From Paenibacillus physcomitrellae (GTDB lineage: Bacteria; Bacillota; Bacilli; Paenibacillales; Paenibacillaceae), in NCBI RefSeq assembly GCF_002240225.1, contig NZ_CP022584.1, positions 3,456,594 to 3,520,593 of the forward strand: a stretch of 64,000 nt of DNA, in the 5' to 3' direction. How positions within the stretch are numbered: the first letter of the stretch is position 1; each line of letters starts with the position of its first letter. Shown piece after piece: positions 1 to 9,489 of the stretch. Both the position numbers and the translations under genes were made by a program. The notes beneath the pieces were generated by a model. The model was given only the letters and a program-made list of their open reading frames with translations, did no database searches and had not been told where the DNA came from.

Positions 1-41
1 TGCCACTCAAAGAACTGCATAATCGTATGATTTCGTTTCAT
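1..41 (-). CDS. Alpha-amylase (GH13), N-terminal fragment cut by window edge
   Basis: Only 13 codons are visible, reading MKRNHTIMQFFEW leftwards off the window. A consensus AAGGAGG stands nine bases before the ATG (complement of 51-57), so this is a real start. The MQFFEW stretch is the characteristic N-terminus of the liquefying/cytoplasmic bacterial alpha-amylases (GH13 subfamily 5), which hydrolyse internal alpha-1,4 bonds of starch or glycogen. No signal peptide can precede it, because the ATG is preceded directly by the ribosome binding site; an intracellular amylase is therefore likely. Catalytic residues lie outside the window, so the family call rests on this short motif alone. Confidence 0.72.
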   Translation of the reverse strand, partial: MKRNHTIMQFFEW

Positions 42-145
42 GATGGACGGCCTCCTTATCTGCATATATCAAAGTTACCCTGCGAGCGGGCCCTTATAAC
101 GCTCTTATAATCATGATGCTAAAGAACGGTTTTTTGACCAGACAG

Positions 146-173
146 TTGAACAATTTCGAACGAAAGATATAGT
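146..173 (+). promoter_or_regulatory. Candidate sigma-A promoter of the HNH gene
   Basis: TTGAAC at 146-151 and TATAGT at 168-173 are separated by 16 bases, close to the sigma-A consensus, in the gap between the divergent amylase and the HNH gene. A second TATAAT-like hexamer just downstream could be an alternative -10. Confidence 0.4.
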
Positions 174-230
174 TATAATATGGACATTCATGCCTTTATT
201 TAACAGGATACGAGGTGACAGAAGAAACGG

Positions 231-263
231 ATGATTGGCAGATTCCGTTTAGATAACAGATGA
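231..263 (+). CDS. Possible 10-residue leader peptide coupled to the HNH gene
   Basis: An ATG at 231 opens MIGRFRLDNR, and its TGA (261-263) overlaps the ATG of the next gene (260-262) as ATGA. That geometry is typical of translational coupling. A weak GAGGTGA lies about 12 bases upstream. The HNH ATG has no convincing ribosome binding site of its own, because the bases before it are the coding bases of this peptide, which supports coupling. It could also be chance. Confidence 0.35.
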   Translation: MIGRFRLDNR

Positions 264-1108
264 CAGAGACCGAGAAGCCTCAAATGAAAATGTGCATGTT
301 TTGCAAGCAGCTCAAGCCTGTCCAGGATTTCCGCAGACGGACAGGCCGGAGAGCCGGTGCCGGCTCACGCCGCGGCCCCTGCCGCGATTGCCGCGAGCTG
401 CAGCGGAAAGAAGAGAAGGAGCGAAAGCAGCTCGGCGGGCCGGACAGCCAGAAGCTTCAGGAAGCTTCCACGCTGCTCCAGCCCGGCCGGCAGCAGGAAC
501 GAAGTCAAATCGGGGTTCCAGATCAAGCTGGGAACGCCCAGTCTTTAACACGGGCCGGACGTGCAGCCGGAGCGAACCGCCCGAATCAGCCTGCCAAGCC
601 GCAAAAGCAAACGAAATCAACAGCGGAATCAGTGTACCAAGCCAAAACTCAATCCAATCCAAAGCCAAACCCCAAGCCAAAGCCAAAAAATAAACAACTC
701 CCGGCAGGTCAACCCGCACAGGAGGATGTTCAGCAGTTAAAGCCGATGCGTTCCGGAATGGTGCGCATGCGGGGGAAAAGCGACAAAGGACGGCGCTGGC
801 AGCAGGAGATTGAGCTGGAACTGGCAAGACTGCTGGTACAGGAGCACGCCGCGGTGATCGTGAACCGTCATACGATCCGCAGGTTGTTTACGAACCGGGA
901 ATTCAAACATTTTATCCTCGAAAGAGATCACTACACCTGTCATTTCTGCGGCGGGTATGGGGATACGATCGACCATCTGCTTCCTCGGGCCAAAGGTGGG
1001 CATACCACGCCGCTGAACTGCGTATGTGCCTGCAATGCCTGCAATCAGAGTAAAGCCGACCGGGACTTGGAGGACTTTATGTCCTCGGTAGTTGCCCCGC
1101 ACAAATAA
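260..1108 (+). CDS. HNH endonuclease with N-terminal Cys4 zinc-finger-like module
   Basis: The 282-residue protein has three parts. Residues 11-45 carry CMFC and CRDC pairs, a likely zinc knuckle. Residues about 50-170 are a Gln/Pro/Lys-rich, probably disordered linker. Residues about 215-275 are an HNH nuclease fold, seen as CHFC, then TIDHLLPRAKGG, then NCVCACNACNQSK. The Asp-His pair, the Asn and the two structural CxxC pairs of the HNH (His-Me finger) family are present, so metal-dependent DNA cleavage is plausible. No methylase or restriction subunit lies next to it, so it looks like an orphan nuclease rather than part of a classical R-M locus. Other readings are a homing-type enzyme or a DNA-repair nuclease. 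Confidence 0.8.
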   Translation: MTETEKPQMKMCMFCKQLKPVQDFRRRTGRRAGAGSRRGPCRDCRELQRKEEKERKQLGGPDSQKLQEASTLLQPGRQQERSQIGVPDQAGNAQSLTRAGRAAGANRPNQPAKPQKQTKSTAESVYQAKTQSNPKPNPKPKPKNKQLPAGQPAQEDVQQLKPMRSGMVRMRGKSDKGRRWQQEIELELARLLVQEHAAVIVNRHTIRRLFTNREFKHFILERDHYTCHFCGGYGDTIDHLLPRAKGGHTTPLNCVCACNACNQSKADRDLEDFMSSVVAPHK

Positions 1109-1296
1109 AGCCAAGCCGGAAGCGGGCTCACCTTTTACGGAACTGAAGAACGTACAAGAACCTTTAGCACGCCGCTTTAAAACCGTTAGAACGCTTTAGG
1201 TACTTTAAGTTTTAAGTATCTTTGGGTATTCTGCAGCGCGTTCTTCTGTCCTTCCGTAAAATGAGCCCTTTGTCCGGCTTGACTTTTTCATGTTTG

Positions 1297-1347
1297 TTTC
1301 GACAATAATTGTCAAGTCTGGATTCCACGTGGAACATTTTGTCGAAA
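1297..1347. repeat. Nested palindromes including a parS-like 16-mer
   Basis: TTTCGACAA (1297-1305) and its exact complement TTGTCGAAA (1339-1347) flank two further palindromes: GACAATAATTGTC (1301-1313) and TTCCACGTGGAA (1323-1334). On the minus strand 1321-1336 reads TGTTCCACGTGGAATC, which matches the Bacillus parS form TGTTCCACGTGAAACA at 13 of 16 positions, including the CACGTG core. It lies in the gap between HNH and cupin genes, just past the 3' end of the cupin gene. Confidence 0.5.
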
Positions 1348-1377
1348 TAGATCGTTTACCTGCTGAACTGCCTTGCT

Positions 1378-1902
1378 TCACTCTTGATTTGCCTGAGTAT
1401 GCATCAACCAAATCCGCGTCAAAGGACCGTGTTTGCCGTATACAGGATCTATGTCGGGAACTGGTACACGGCTGATCTCTTCCAGAGCATAAGGTCTGTC
1501 ATTGGGTTTGCCAGTGCGGGTATTGTACTCCACGCCGTGCGGATAAGCCCCCGTCACCTTGAAGTCGGGGCTGGCGCTGATTTTCTTGTGTCCGGTTCCG
1601 GCAGGCAGAACGATGACGTCCCCGGCGTGGAGCTCCAGCTGCTCACCTTGTTCTCCGCCGATTTGCAGCAGGGCTGACCCGCTGATTACACCAAGCACCT
1701 CATGCGTATTGCTGTGGTAATGATGATAATCAAACACGCCGTTTGTCCAGCTGCCCCGCCAGTTATGTTTGTTAAACAGCGCTTCGGCTCCCCGCGGATT
1801 GCTTTCCATGGCGCCGGTGTAGAGCAGAACCGGAAGATGGGGATGATTCGGAATGATGCCGTCATCCTCGAAGAACAACTTTTTTAATTCAGCTTCAGGC
1901 AT
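1378..1902 (-). CDS. YjlB-type cupin protein
   Basis: The 174-residue single-domain cupin starts at the ATG at 1900-1902, which has GGAGG correctly spaced upstream; a longer in-frame reading lacks such a site. The cupin motif 1 is visible as FDYHHYHSNTHEVLGV with its His residues and Glu, and motif 2 as GDVIVLPAGTGHKK with the final metal-ligand His. The sequence closely resembles Bacillus subtilis YjlB as I remember it. The reaction of that family is unknown; a metal-bound small-molecule enzyme or binding role is all that can be inferred. In B. subtilis yjlB neighbours yjlC-ndh, whereas here the yjlC-ndh pair lies about 10 kb away. Confidence 0.82.
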   Translation of the reverse strand: MPEAELKKLFFEDDGIIPNHPHLPVLLYTGAMESNPRGAEALFNKHNWRGSWTNGVFDYHHYHSNTHEVLGVISGSALLQIGGEQGEQLELHAGDVIVLPAGTGHKKISASPDFKVTGAYPHGVEYNTRTGKPNDRPYALEEISRVPVPDIDPVYGKHGPLTRIWLMHTQANQE

Positions 1903-2115
1903 AACAGCCGCCTCCTGGAGATTAGATGCAATATAAGAAACAAATAAACAGATTGTAAACATTTTTAACGTTTTTGAGACCCGTTTTTTCGGGAGAAAGA
2001 CTATGATCAAATTAAGAAAAAGAGACCAAATAGCCGTTTGAAATTCTGTCAGATGGTTATTGAAGGATAAATAGTGTGCCGAGTCTATGAAAGGCGCGTA
2101 AGAGGGGTGTGGAAG

Positions 2116-2676
2116 ATGTTAAAAAGATTGGGATCGTCGCTGCTGCTGCTTGTGCTGATTGCTGCCGGATTGTCGTTTTTAATGCCTAAGGATGCTGTTG
2201 GTGAAGGAAACGCCGCAGGCGCAGTCGCTGCAGCAGCCGCACAAACGCAGGCAGGCTCCCAACCGACCACTTTTACCGCCTATATTCATACGCTTAAACA
2301 GCCTGACGGTGCCATCCGTATGGTAGTGGATCCGATCGGCTGGTATCAGGGGGAAGCGGCGAGCGCCGTTTTCAAACAGGAAGATCCGGAAGGTTATGCC
2401 GAGCTGGGCGGAGCGCCGGACGATTACTACATTGTGAACCATTCGGAGGATAACGTGGCTTATACGGTAAGTCCTGATGCGGCGGTGCTGATGCAGCTTT
2501 ATGACCGTGACGGTCATCCGGAGAATGCGGATATTCAGCCAAACGAAGTGATTACGCTGAGCAAATTTATTCAGGTGTTCAACCAAGGCGGGCTGCTGGA
2601 TCCAGCCATGTTCCCTTATCACATCACTGTTAAAGACGGTAAAGTCATCAAAATCGTTCAGCAGTATATTCCTTAA
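2116..2676 (+). CDS. Secreted or membrane-anchored protein of unknown function
   Basis: The start is the ATG at 2116, preceded by GAGGGG at eight bases; an in-frame ATG at 2074 has no such site. The 186-residue product opens with LKRLGSSLLLLVLIAAGLSF, a signal peptide or membrane anchor, followed by an Ala-rich spacer and a soluble domain of about 130 residues with many acidic and aromatic residues. No Cys lipobox is present. I do not recognise the family. It is a single gene ending at a strong bidirectional terminator. Confidence 0.7.
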   Translation: MLKRLGSSLLLLVLIAAGLSFLMPKDAVGEGNAAGAVAAAAAQTQAGSQPTTFTAYIHTLKQPDGAIRMVVDPIGWYQGEAASAVFKQEDPEGYAELGGAPDDYYIVNHSEDNVAYTVSPDAAVLMQLYDRDGHPENADIQPNEVITLSKFIQVFNQGGLLDPAMFPYHITVKDGKVIKIVQQYIP

Positions 2677-2734
2677 GGATTCAGATAGACAGGTTAACAT
2701 TAACATTAGCGTTAGTACGCGTAACAAGCGCAGT

Positions 2735-2766
2735 AAAAAAGCCGTTCCTCTAAGGGAGCGGCTTTT
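2735..2766. terminator. Bidirectional terminator
   Basis: Stem GCCGTTCC / GGGAGCGGC with one G-U pair, flanked by an A-run on the left and a T-run on the right. It sits between two convergent genes and can serve both. Confidence 0.75.
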
Positions 2767-2775
2767 ATGCTGCGT

Positions 2776-2943
2776 TTATTTTTTGGAAGTGGTATCGGAT
2801 TCGGTATAACCAACCGGTTTGGCTACCCATTCGTCTGCTTCGGGCTCGATGTCTACACCGTTCTCCATTTTCTTCTGTTCGGCCAGAGAATCGCCTTCTT
2901 TATTTGGTTTGTTGCGGATTTCCTCTTCATTAGGTTGACCCAT
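2776..2943 (-). CDS. Small acidic protein of 55 residues, unknown function
   Basis: The reading frame starts MGQPNEEEIRNKPNKEGDS and ends in TTSKK. The ATG at 2941-2943 follows a perfect AAGGAGG with eight bases of spacing, which is the main reason to call it a gene. It is hydrophilic, rich in Glu and Asn, with no membrane segment, signal peptide or cysteine. Such small hydrophilic proteins are common in spore formers, but I recognise no family. It ends just before a bidirectional terminator. Confidence 0.65.
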   Translation of the reverse strand: MGQPNEEEIRNKPNKEGDSLAEQKKMENGVDIEPEADEWVAKPVGYTESDTTSKK

Positions 2944-3031
2944 GGTGAAACGCCTCCTTAAGACTTGATGTGGTCTACTTTGTTTATAGTTACCCGTTAG
3001 AGGAAATTACAAACATGTTTTTTGGGAAAAA

Positions 3032-3874
3032 TCAGCCCTTCACCGCTCCGGCGGTCATGCCGTCGATGAAGTATTTCTGAAAGGCGATAAAGAGAAGGAA
3101 GATCGGCAGAATGGAGAAAAACGAACCGACAATCAGCAGGTCGTAATTGTTGCCATACGGCGTCAGCAGGGTCTTGAGACCGATCGGCAGCGTGTATTTT
3201 CCCTCATTACTGAGCACCATAAACGGCCACAGAAAGTTGTTCCAGCTGTTCATCCCGTTGAGAATCGCCATGGCTGCAAAAGACGGCTTCATGATCGGCA
3301 GGATCAGCCGGACGTAAATCCCGTATTCGGTTGCTCCGTCCACCCGGCCAGCGGCAATCAGCTCCTTTGGAAGCCCGCTTAAATACTGCCGGAAGAAAAA
3401 GATCGTCGCCGCGCTGGCAATGCCGGGCAAGACGATTGCGGAATAGCTGTTCATCAAGCCGATGTTGAAGATGAGCTTGTATAAGGGCAGCAGCAAGATT
3501 TCAAACGGAACCATCATGATCAGCAGCACGCAGATGAAGAGGAAGTTTTTGCCGCGGAAATCATAAGCCGAGAAGCCGTAGGCAACCGTGGCGCTGATCA
3601 GCAGCGTCAGCACGACCTGAACGACGGTCAGCAGCAGCGAGTTGAAGAACCACGTGAAATAAGCATGGTCTCCGGTGAATAGATAAACGAAGTTGTCCAA
3701 GCTCATAACATTCAAATCGAATCGCAGATTAAGCCCATACCGGATCAGCTCTTCGCCCGGCTTGAAGGCGGAGATGGTGACGGCATAGAAAGGCACCAGG
3801 ACAAAAAAGCAGAGGATGGTAAACAGGACAACCAGGCAGATACGGACGACCCTTTCTTTGCGTGTGACGCTCAT
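3032..3874 (-). CDS. Carbohydrate ABC transporter permease, MalG/AraQ type
   Basis: The 280-residue protein has six predicted membrane segments. The conserved cytoplasmic EAA loop shows as AAGRVDGATEYGIYVRLILP at about residues 175-195, where it docks to the ATPase. This is the CUT1-family inner permease that usually follows a MalF-like partner and ends in a short C-terminus, here GMTAGAVKG, also typical of the family. It is the last gene of a binding protein-permease-permease operon; three bases separate it from the preceding stop. No ATPase gene is present, so a shared MsmX-type ATPase encoded elsewhere probably powers the importer. Confidence 0.93.
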   Translation of the reverse strand: MSVTRKERVVRICLVVLFTILCFFVLVPFYAVTISAFKPGEELIRYGLNLRFDLNVMSLDNFVYLFTGDHAYFTWFFNSLLLTVVQVVLTLLISATVAYGFSAYDFRGKNFLFICVLLIMMVPFEILLLPLYKLIFNIGLMNSYSAIVLPGIASAATIFFFRQYLSGLPKELIAAGRVDGATEYGIYVRLILPIMKPSFAAMAILNGMNSWNNFLWPFMVLSNEGKYTLPIGLKTLLTPYGNNYDLLIVGSFFSILPIFLLFIAFQKYFIDGMTAGAVKG

Positions 3875-3877
3875 AGG

Positions 3878-4771
3878 CTAATCCTCCTTCTTGAACAGGC
3901 CGGTGAACGCGAGCTGCGTCAGATTGATGATCATGGTGATCAGAAGCAGCACGATGCCGACCGCGGCGGCGTAACCGAGGTTGTTCTTCTCTATGCCTTG
4001 GCGGTACAGGTAACCGACGATGGTCAGGCCGATATTTTTCGGCGAGTTGTTGCCGTTCCAGAGCATCATGCTTTCAATAAACATGGCAAGTCCGGCATAA
4101 ATGCTGATTGTCAGCACGTAGATGGTGACTGGCTTCAGCAGCGGCATCGTAATCCGGGTGAACTTCTGGAAGCTGGAGGCTCCGTCGATGGAGGCGGCTT
4201 CGTAATAGTCGTCTGGAATGCTTTTGAGGCCGGACAGAAAATAAAGCATGTTCACACCGGTCCACCTCCAGGTGGCAAGGGATAGCAAGGCTATAAAGCC
4301 AGTCGTTTGGCCTTTCAGAAATTTGACAGGCTCCAAGCCGAACAGTCCAAGCACGCTGTTGATCAGCGAACCCTCCATTTCCCCGAACATCAGCCGGAAG
4401 ATCGTGCCTGCCACAACAACGGATGTTAAAGCCGGGAAAAAGAACGAGGATTTGAAGAATTCGCGTCCCCACATCAGCCGGTTGTTGATCAGCACCGCAA
4501 ACAGCATCGGAAAAGGAATCAGAATGACCAGCGTAAGCACCATATAGACGGCGCTGTTCACAACAGCCTTCAGGAACACGGTGTCGGTCAGCAGCTTGCT
4601 GTAGTTATCAAGGCCAACGAAGCTCGAATCCTGCCCCAGCGTGATTTGCTGAAAGCTCATTTGAAAGGAGCTGAGCAGCGGATAAACCCAGAAGATGGCG
4701 AACACTAGCACAAAAGGGAGGACGAATACGTAAGGGGCAACCTTTTGGGAATATAAAAATCGTTTAATCAT
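3878..4771 (-). CDS. Carbohydrate ABC transporter permease, MalF/AraP type
   Basis: I start this 297-residue protein at the ATG 4769-4771 (MIKRFLYSQKVAPYVF), which has AAGGAG ten bases upstream; the longer frame adds an unlikely hydrophilic leader. Six membrane segments are evident, and the EAA loop reads EAASIDGASSFQKFTRITMP. It is the first of two CUT1 permeases and pairs with the gene immediately downstream. Its position after a solute-binding lipoprotein and near an arabinofuranosidase suggests uptake of arabinose-containing oligosaccharides, which is inference from context. Confidence 0.92.
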   Translation of the reverse strand: MIKRFLYSQKVAPYVFVLPFVLVFAIFWVYPLLSSFQMSFQQITLGQDSSFVGLDNYSKLLTDTVFLKAVVNSAVYMVLTLVILIPFPMLFAVLINNRLMWGREFFKSSFFFPALTSVVVAGTIFRLMFGEMEGSLINSVLGLFGLEPVKFLKGQTTGFIALLSLATWRWTGVNMLYFLSGLKSIPDDYYEAASIDGASSFQKFTRITMPLLKPVTIYVLTISIYAGLAMFIESMMLWNGNNSPKNIGLTIVGYLYRQGIEKNNLGYAAAVGIVLLLITMIINLTQLAFTGLFKKED

Positions 4772-4853
4772 CGCCAAGCAACTCCTTTTTAAACAGAGCC
4801 GCCCCGCAGAGGGCAGCTCTCTCAAATTTCCAGGCGGATGGAGGCCTGATGGA

Positions 4854-6188
4854 TTATTTCAATTCCTGTTCGATCTGCTTCTGGGCGTCGTCCAGCGCCT
4901 GCTGAATGTCTTTGCCGTCCTCAAAAATTTCGTTCAGCGTCACCGTATTCAGCACGTTGTTGATGGTAGGGGAGGCGGGGACGGATTTGATCAGCTTGAT
5001 TTCGTCTTTGATTTCATTCAGCACATCAAACGGATTGTTGATGAAATATTTGACGAATTCATTATCGGGGTTGTGGGTCACGTCCTGCATGCTCCATACG
5101 TTCATGTTGACAGGATCGAAACCAAGCGTATTCCAGATTTCGATATTGGCATCCTCCGACAGCTTGGCGAAAGCCAGAAAGTCTTTGGCCAGCTGAATAT
5201 CCTTGGCCGTTTTGGTTACGACTGTACCGGTTCCGCCGCCGCCAACCGATCTGGGCATGCCGGGTTCAATGACCGGAATCGGCGCGATGGCGATCTTGCC
5301 GGACAGATCGGACATGTAGTTGGTGTAACGTGACATCATCCAGAGCGGCATGAAGGCGGTCGCATATTTGCCCGAATTAAACTCGCCGTAGGCTTCTTCG
5401 GTATCCGGCTGGCCGCCGGCGATTGTGGCGATCACGTTATTGTCCTGGAGATCCTTAAGAATCGTTAAAGCTTTGGCCATTTCCGGTGAATTCACCTTCG
5501 GATTGCCTTGTTCATCTGTGAAGTCGGCGCCCTGCTGGGCCAGCAGCATTGATTCCTGCCAGGTGGCGCTTGTGTCGGCCGTTCCCATGGATTTGCCGGT
5601 CTTCTCATAAACCTGGATACCAGCTTTCTTGAAATCGTCCCAGGTGATAATTTGGGTATAATCGACACCGGCTTCCTGCAGGATTTCTGTATTGTAAAAA
5701 GCGACAGAGGCGCCGACATGGGTAGGAATGCCGTAATTAACGCCGTCTTTGCTGTATAAGTCGACGCGGGATTTAACAAGCGTATCCCTGTACGGATCAA
5801 TCACGTCGTTAAGCGGCTCAAGCTGAGGCGTGCCTTTCAGGAAGTCCGGGAATTTGCCCAGCTCGATATCCGCGATATCCGGAGCTCCGGTACCGGTCTG
5901 CAGGGCGATGGACAGCTTGTTGTGCATATCGTCATAAGGCATCACTGTAACGTTCAGTTTGATCTGGCGATCGGGGTTCGCCGCGTTCCATTTCCCCAGC
6001 ATTTTCTCAAAATGTTTGCCGTGCAGCTCCACGAACGTCCAATAGGACAGCTCGGTGGCATTGTCTCCGGCGCCGCCATCCAGGACGGATTGTTCGCCGC
6101 CGGCGGTGCCGGAGGATTTGCCACAGCCGCTCATAAATAGCACAAGCGAAAGTGCAGCGAGCAGGATAAACCACTTGTTAACCTTCAT
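4854..6188 (-). CDS. Extracellular sugar-binding lipoprotein of an ABC importer
   Basis: The start at 6186-6188 follows AAGGAGG and gives a 444-residue protein with a lipoprotein signal: MKVNKWFILLAALSLVLF followed by MSGC, Cys22 being the lipidated residue. The rest is a family 1 extracellular solute-binding protein (MalE-like), with the typical TELSYWTFVE start and a C-terminal helix rich in Gln and Glu. It delivers oligosaccharides to the two permeases downstream. The gene lies 367 bases after the arabinofuranosidase on the same strand, so substrate specificity for arabino-oligosaccharides is a reasonable guess only. Confidence 0.92.
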   Translation of the reverse strand: MKVNKWFILLAALSLVLFMSGCGKSSGTAGGEQSVLDGGAGDNATELSYWTFVELHGKHFEKMLGKWNAANPDRQIKLNVTVMPYDDMHNKLSIALQTGTGAPDIADIELGKFPDFLKGTPQLEPLNDVIDPYRDTLVKSRVDLYSKDGVNYGIPTHVGASVAFYNTEILQEAGVDYTQIITWDDFKKAGIQVYEKTGKSMGTADTSATWQESMLLAQQGADFTDEQGNPKVNSPEMAKALTILKDLQDNNVIATIAGGQPDTEEAYGEFNSGKYATAFMPLWMMSRYTNYMSDLSGKIAIAPIPVIEPGMPRSVGGGGTGTVVTKTAKDIQLAKDFLAFAKLSEDANIEIWNTLGFDPVNMNVWSMQDVTHNPDNEFVKYFINNPFDVLNEIKDEIKLIKSVPASPTINNVLNTVTLNEIFEDGKDIQQALDDAQKQIEQELK

Positions 6189-6555
6189 GGTTGGACCTCC
6201 TTCCGATTGTGAACCACAAAATTCATACGGGCAGTCGGAATATTCCGAAATTCGGAAAATTTGAAGCAAACCGTAGCAGCGAGTTGCGCGGACGATTTGC
6301 ACAGACAATTTAAAGGTCTAAAAGCGTTTATATAGAGAGCTGAGATGGGCTGAAATAAATGGTGGCTGGAAAGCTCCGGGACGAACCCAGGACAATGGGG
6401 ATGTCCTGGGCGGAACCGGAATGCGGATATACAGGCTGGGAAACAATCGGCTGTTCATGGATGAAACGGAGATATGAAGGTGGTTGGCATTTCAATGATG
6501 ATAAACTTTAGCTCTGTGTGCGTTGTTGCCCCGGCGGCCGCATGCAGCCGCGGGG
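6189..6555. other. Gap between arabinofuranosidase and transporter genes with two hairpins
   Basis: No gene is visible. A G+C-rich hairpin at 6529-6555 (CCCCG-CGGC arms with one bulge) directly abuts the arabinofuranosidase stop but has no T-run. A second inverted repeat, CCCAGGACA at 6386-6394 and TGTCCTGGG at 6402-6410, is perfect over nine bases. A cre-like AAAGCGTTTA core at 6321-6330 sits about 130 bases upstream of the binding-protein ATG, with two mismatches to the wider consensus. The gap probably holds processing or attenuation signals and the transporter promoter. Confidence 0.45.
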
Positions 6556-8127
<1,572 letters not shown>

Positions 8128-8133
8128 TTAGTT

Positions 8134-8147
8134 TGAATCCGCTTACA
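8134..8147 (-). promoter_or_regulatory. cre site (CcpA box) for abfA
   Basis: On the minus strand the site reads TGTAAGCGGATTCA, a full match to the cre consensus TGNAANCGNWNNCA, 58 bases upstream of the abfA start. Carbon catabolite repression by CcpA is inferred. Confidence 0.65.
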
Positions 8148-8236
8148 GATATAAAATAACACAGGGCATTTAGGAAGTAAACTATAAAGTTTAAATCTTT
8201 TCATATTTATTTAAATCAAAAAGGGGAGGAAAGAAT

Positions 8237-8293
8237 ATGATCATGAATTTTAGAGTAAACCCACGGATTTACCAGCTTCTAGCTTTTGAATAG
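8237..8293 (+). CDS. Putative 18-residue peptide between abfA and its regulator
   Basis: ATG at 8237 follows GGGGAGG with eight bases spacing and encodes MIMNFRVNPRIYQLLAFE. The ribosome binding site is as good as any in the window, yet the frame stops after 18 codons, about 175 bases ahead of the regulator gene. It could be a leader peptide, a remnant of a decayed gene, or chance. Confidence 0.35.
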   Translation: MIMNFRVNPRIYQLLAFE

Positions 8294-8466
8294 AGGGCGG
8301 CAAGATTTATTTTTTAATGGAAATCTTGATAGGAAGGGAAACACGATTGCTTTATTTGGTATTTAGTTTATAATTACATAAAACAAAAGCGGGGTTCAGA
8401 GGTTGGATTGTGGAGCTTGCACGCTTGCGTTTATAAAATGAACAACCAGCGGAAGAAGGTCCAGCG

Positions 8467-9378
8467 ATGATTTATATTAAAGATTTAATGAGCGGCATTG
8501 ATATTTTTAAAGCATTAAGTTCCGAGATCCGAATTCAGATTCTGGAGCTTCTTGCTTCCAATCAGGCGTTGAACTTAAATGAAATCGCAAGCAGGCTTAA
8601 TTTGAGCAATGGGGCAATTACGATGCACATCAAGAAGCTAGAGGACAGCGGATTGATTGAGATTAATACGTCCGTCGGCAAACACGGCATTCAGAAGATG
8701 TGTTATCTGCACAAAGACAAGCTCATGGTGGATCTGCGCAGCAAAGACACGGAGAATCTGTACGAGGTAGACATTCAGATCGGCCACTACAGCAATTACC
8801 AAGTGACGCCGACCTGCGGACTGGCGACCAAAGACAGTATCATCGGGGATTTCGATGACCCCCGCTATTTTGCCGATCCGCAGCGGATTGATGCAGAGAT
8901 TTTATGGCTCACCGAAGGTTTTGTGGAATATCGGATTCCCAACTATTTGAAGTCCAATCAAACGTTCCGAGAGATCCAGTTCTGTCTGGAACTAGGCTCG
9001 GAGGCGCCGGGATACGATAATAACTATCCGTCGGACATCCATTTCTATTTGAATGGAGTGGAGCTGGGGTATTGGACCAGCCCCGGCGATTTCGGCGATA
9101 CCCGCGGCACCTTTAATCCGGATTGGTGGCCGCCGCACTTGAACCAATATGGGATGTTAAAGCTTATCCGCATTAACCAGGAGGGCAGCTTTATAGACGG
9201 CTGCCGAATTTCGGATGTGACGCTGGATCAGATAGGACTGGATTACAAAAGCGAGCTGACTTTCCGGCTTGGTGTTACTGAAGAATCGGCCAACAAACGC
9301 GGCATGACGATTTATGGTAAACATTTCGGCAATTACGGTCAGGATTTGATGGCCCGCATTTTGTATGATGTGAAATAA
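8467..9378 (+). CDS. ArsR-family winged-helix regulator with C-terminal ligand-binding-like domain
   Basis: The 303-residue protein starts with an ArsR-type winged helix: IFKALSSEIRIQILELLA and then LNEIASRLNLSNGAITMHIK as recognition helix, residues about 12-75. Metal-binding Cys motifs of the arsenic or cadmium sensors are absent. The remaining 200 residues (from about 95) are rich in aromatics and Gly and look like a beta-sandwich or carbohydrate-binding-like sensor domain. Divergent transcription from abfA suggests it controls that gene and perhaps the sugar transporter in response to an arabinose-containing ligand. That role is inferred from position. The ATG has AGAAGG upstream. Confidence 0.82.
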   Translation: MIYIKDLMSGIDIFKALSSEIRIQILELLASNQALNLNEIASRLNLSNGAITMHIKKLEDSGLIEINTSVGKHGIQKMCYLHKDKLMVDLRSKDTENLYEVDIQIGHYSNYQVTPTCGLATKDSIIGDFDDPRYFADPQRIDAEILWLTEGFVEYRIPNYLKSNQTFREIQFCLELGSEAPGYDNNYPSDIHFYLNGVELGYWTSPGDFGDTRGTFNPDWWPPHLNQYGMLKLIRINQEGSFIDGCRISDVTLDQIGLDYKSELTFRLGVTEESANKRGMTIYGKHFGNYGQDLMARILYDVK

Positions 9379-9381
9379 AGA

Positions 9382-9404
9382 AGTCCCGCCGGCCGGCGGG
9401 ACTT
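9382..9404. terminator. Convergent terminator
   Basis: AGTCCCGCC and GGCGGGACT form a strong G+C-rich stem followed by TTTGTT. It separates the regulator gene from the convergent egsA-like gene. Confidence 0.8.
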
Positions 9405-9489
9405 TGTTAGTATTTAACAAAATTACAAACCTTCGCTGCGTGATAACACGCTGTTAACGGGATGTTTTGTTCTCAGCCTCCACGAGCGG

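Noticed and set aside
1205-1411. Minus-strand frame of 68 codons downstream of the cupin gene
   Set aside because: Overlaps the cupin 3' end, has no ribosome binding site and crosses the palindrome cluster.
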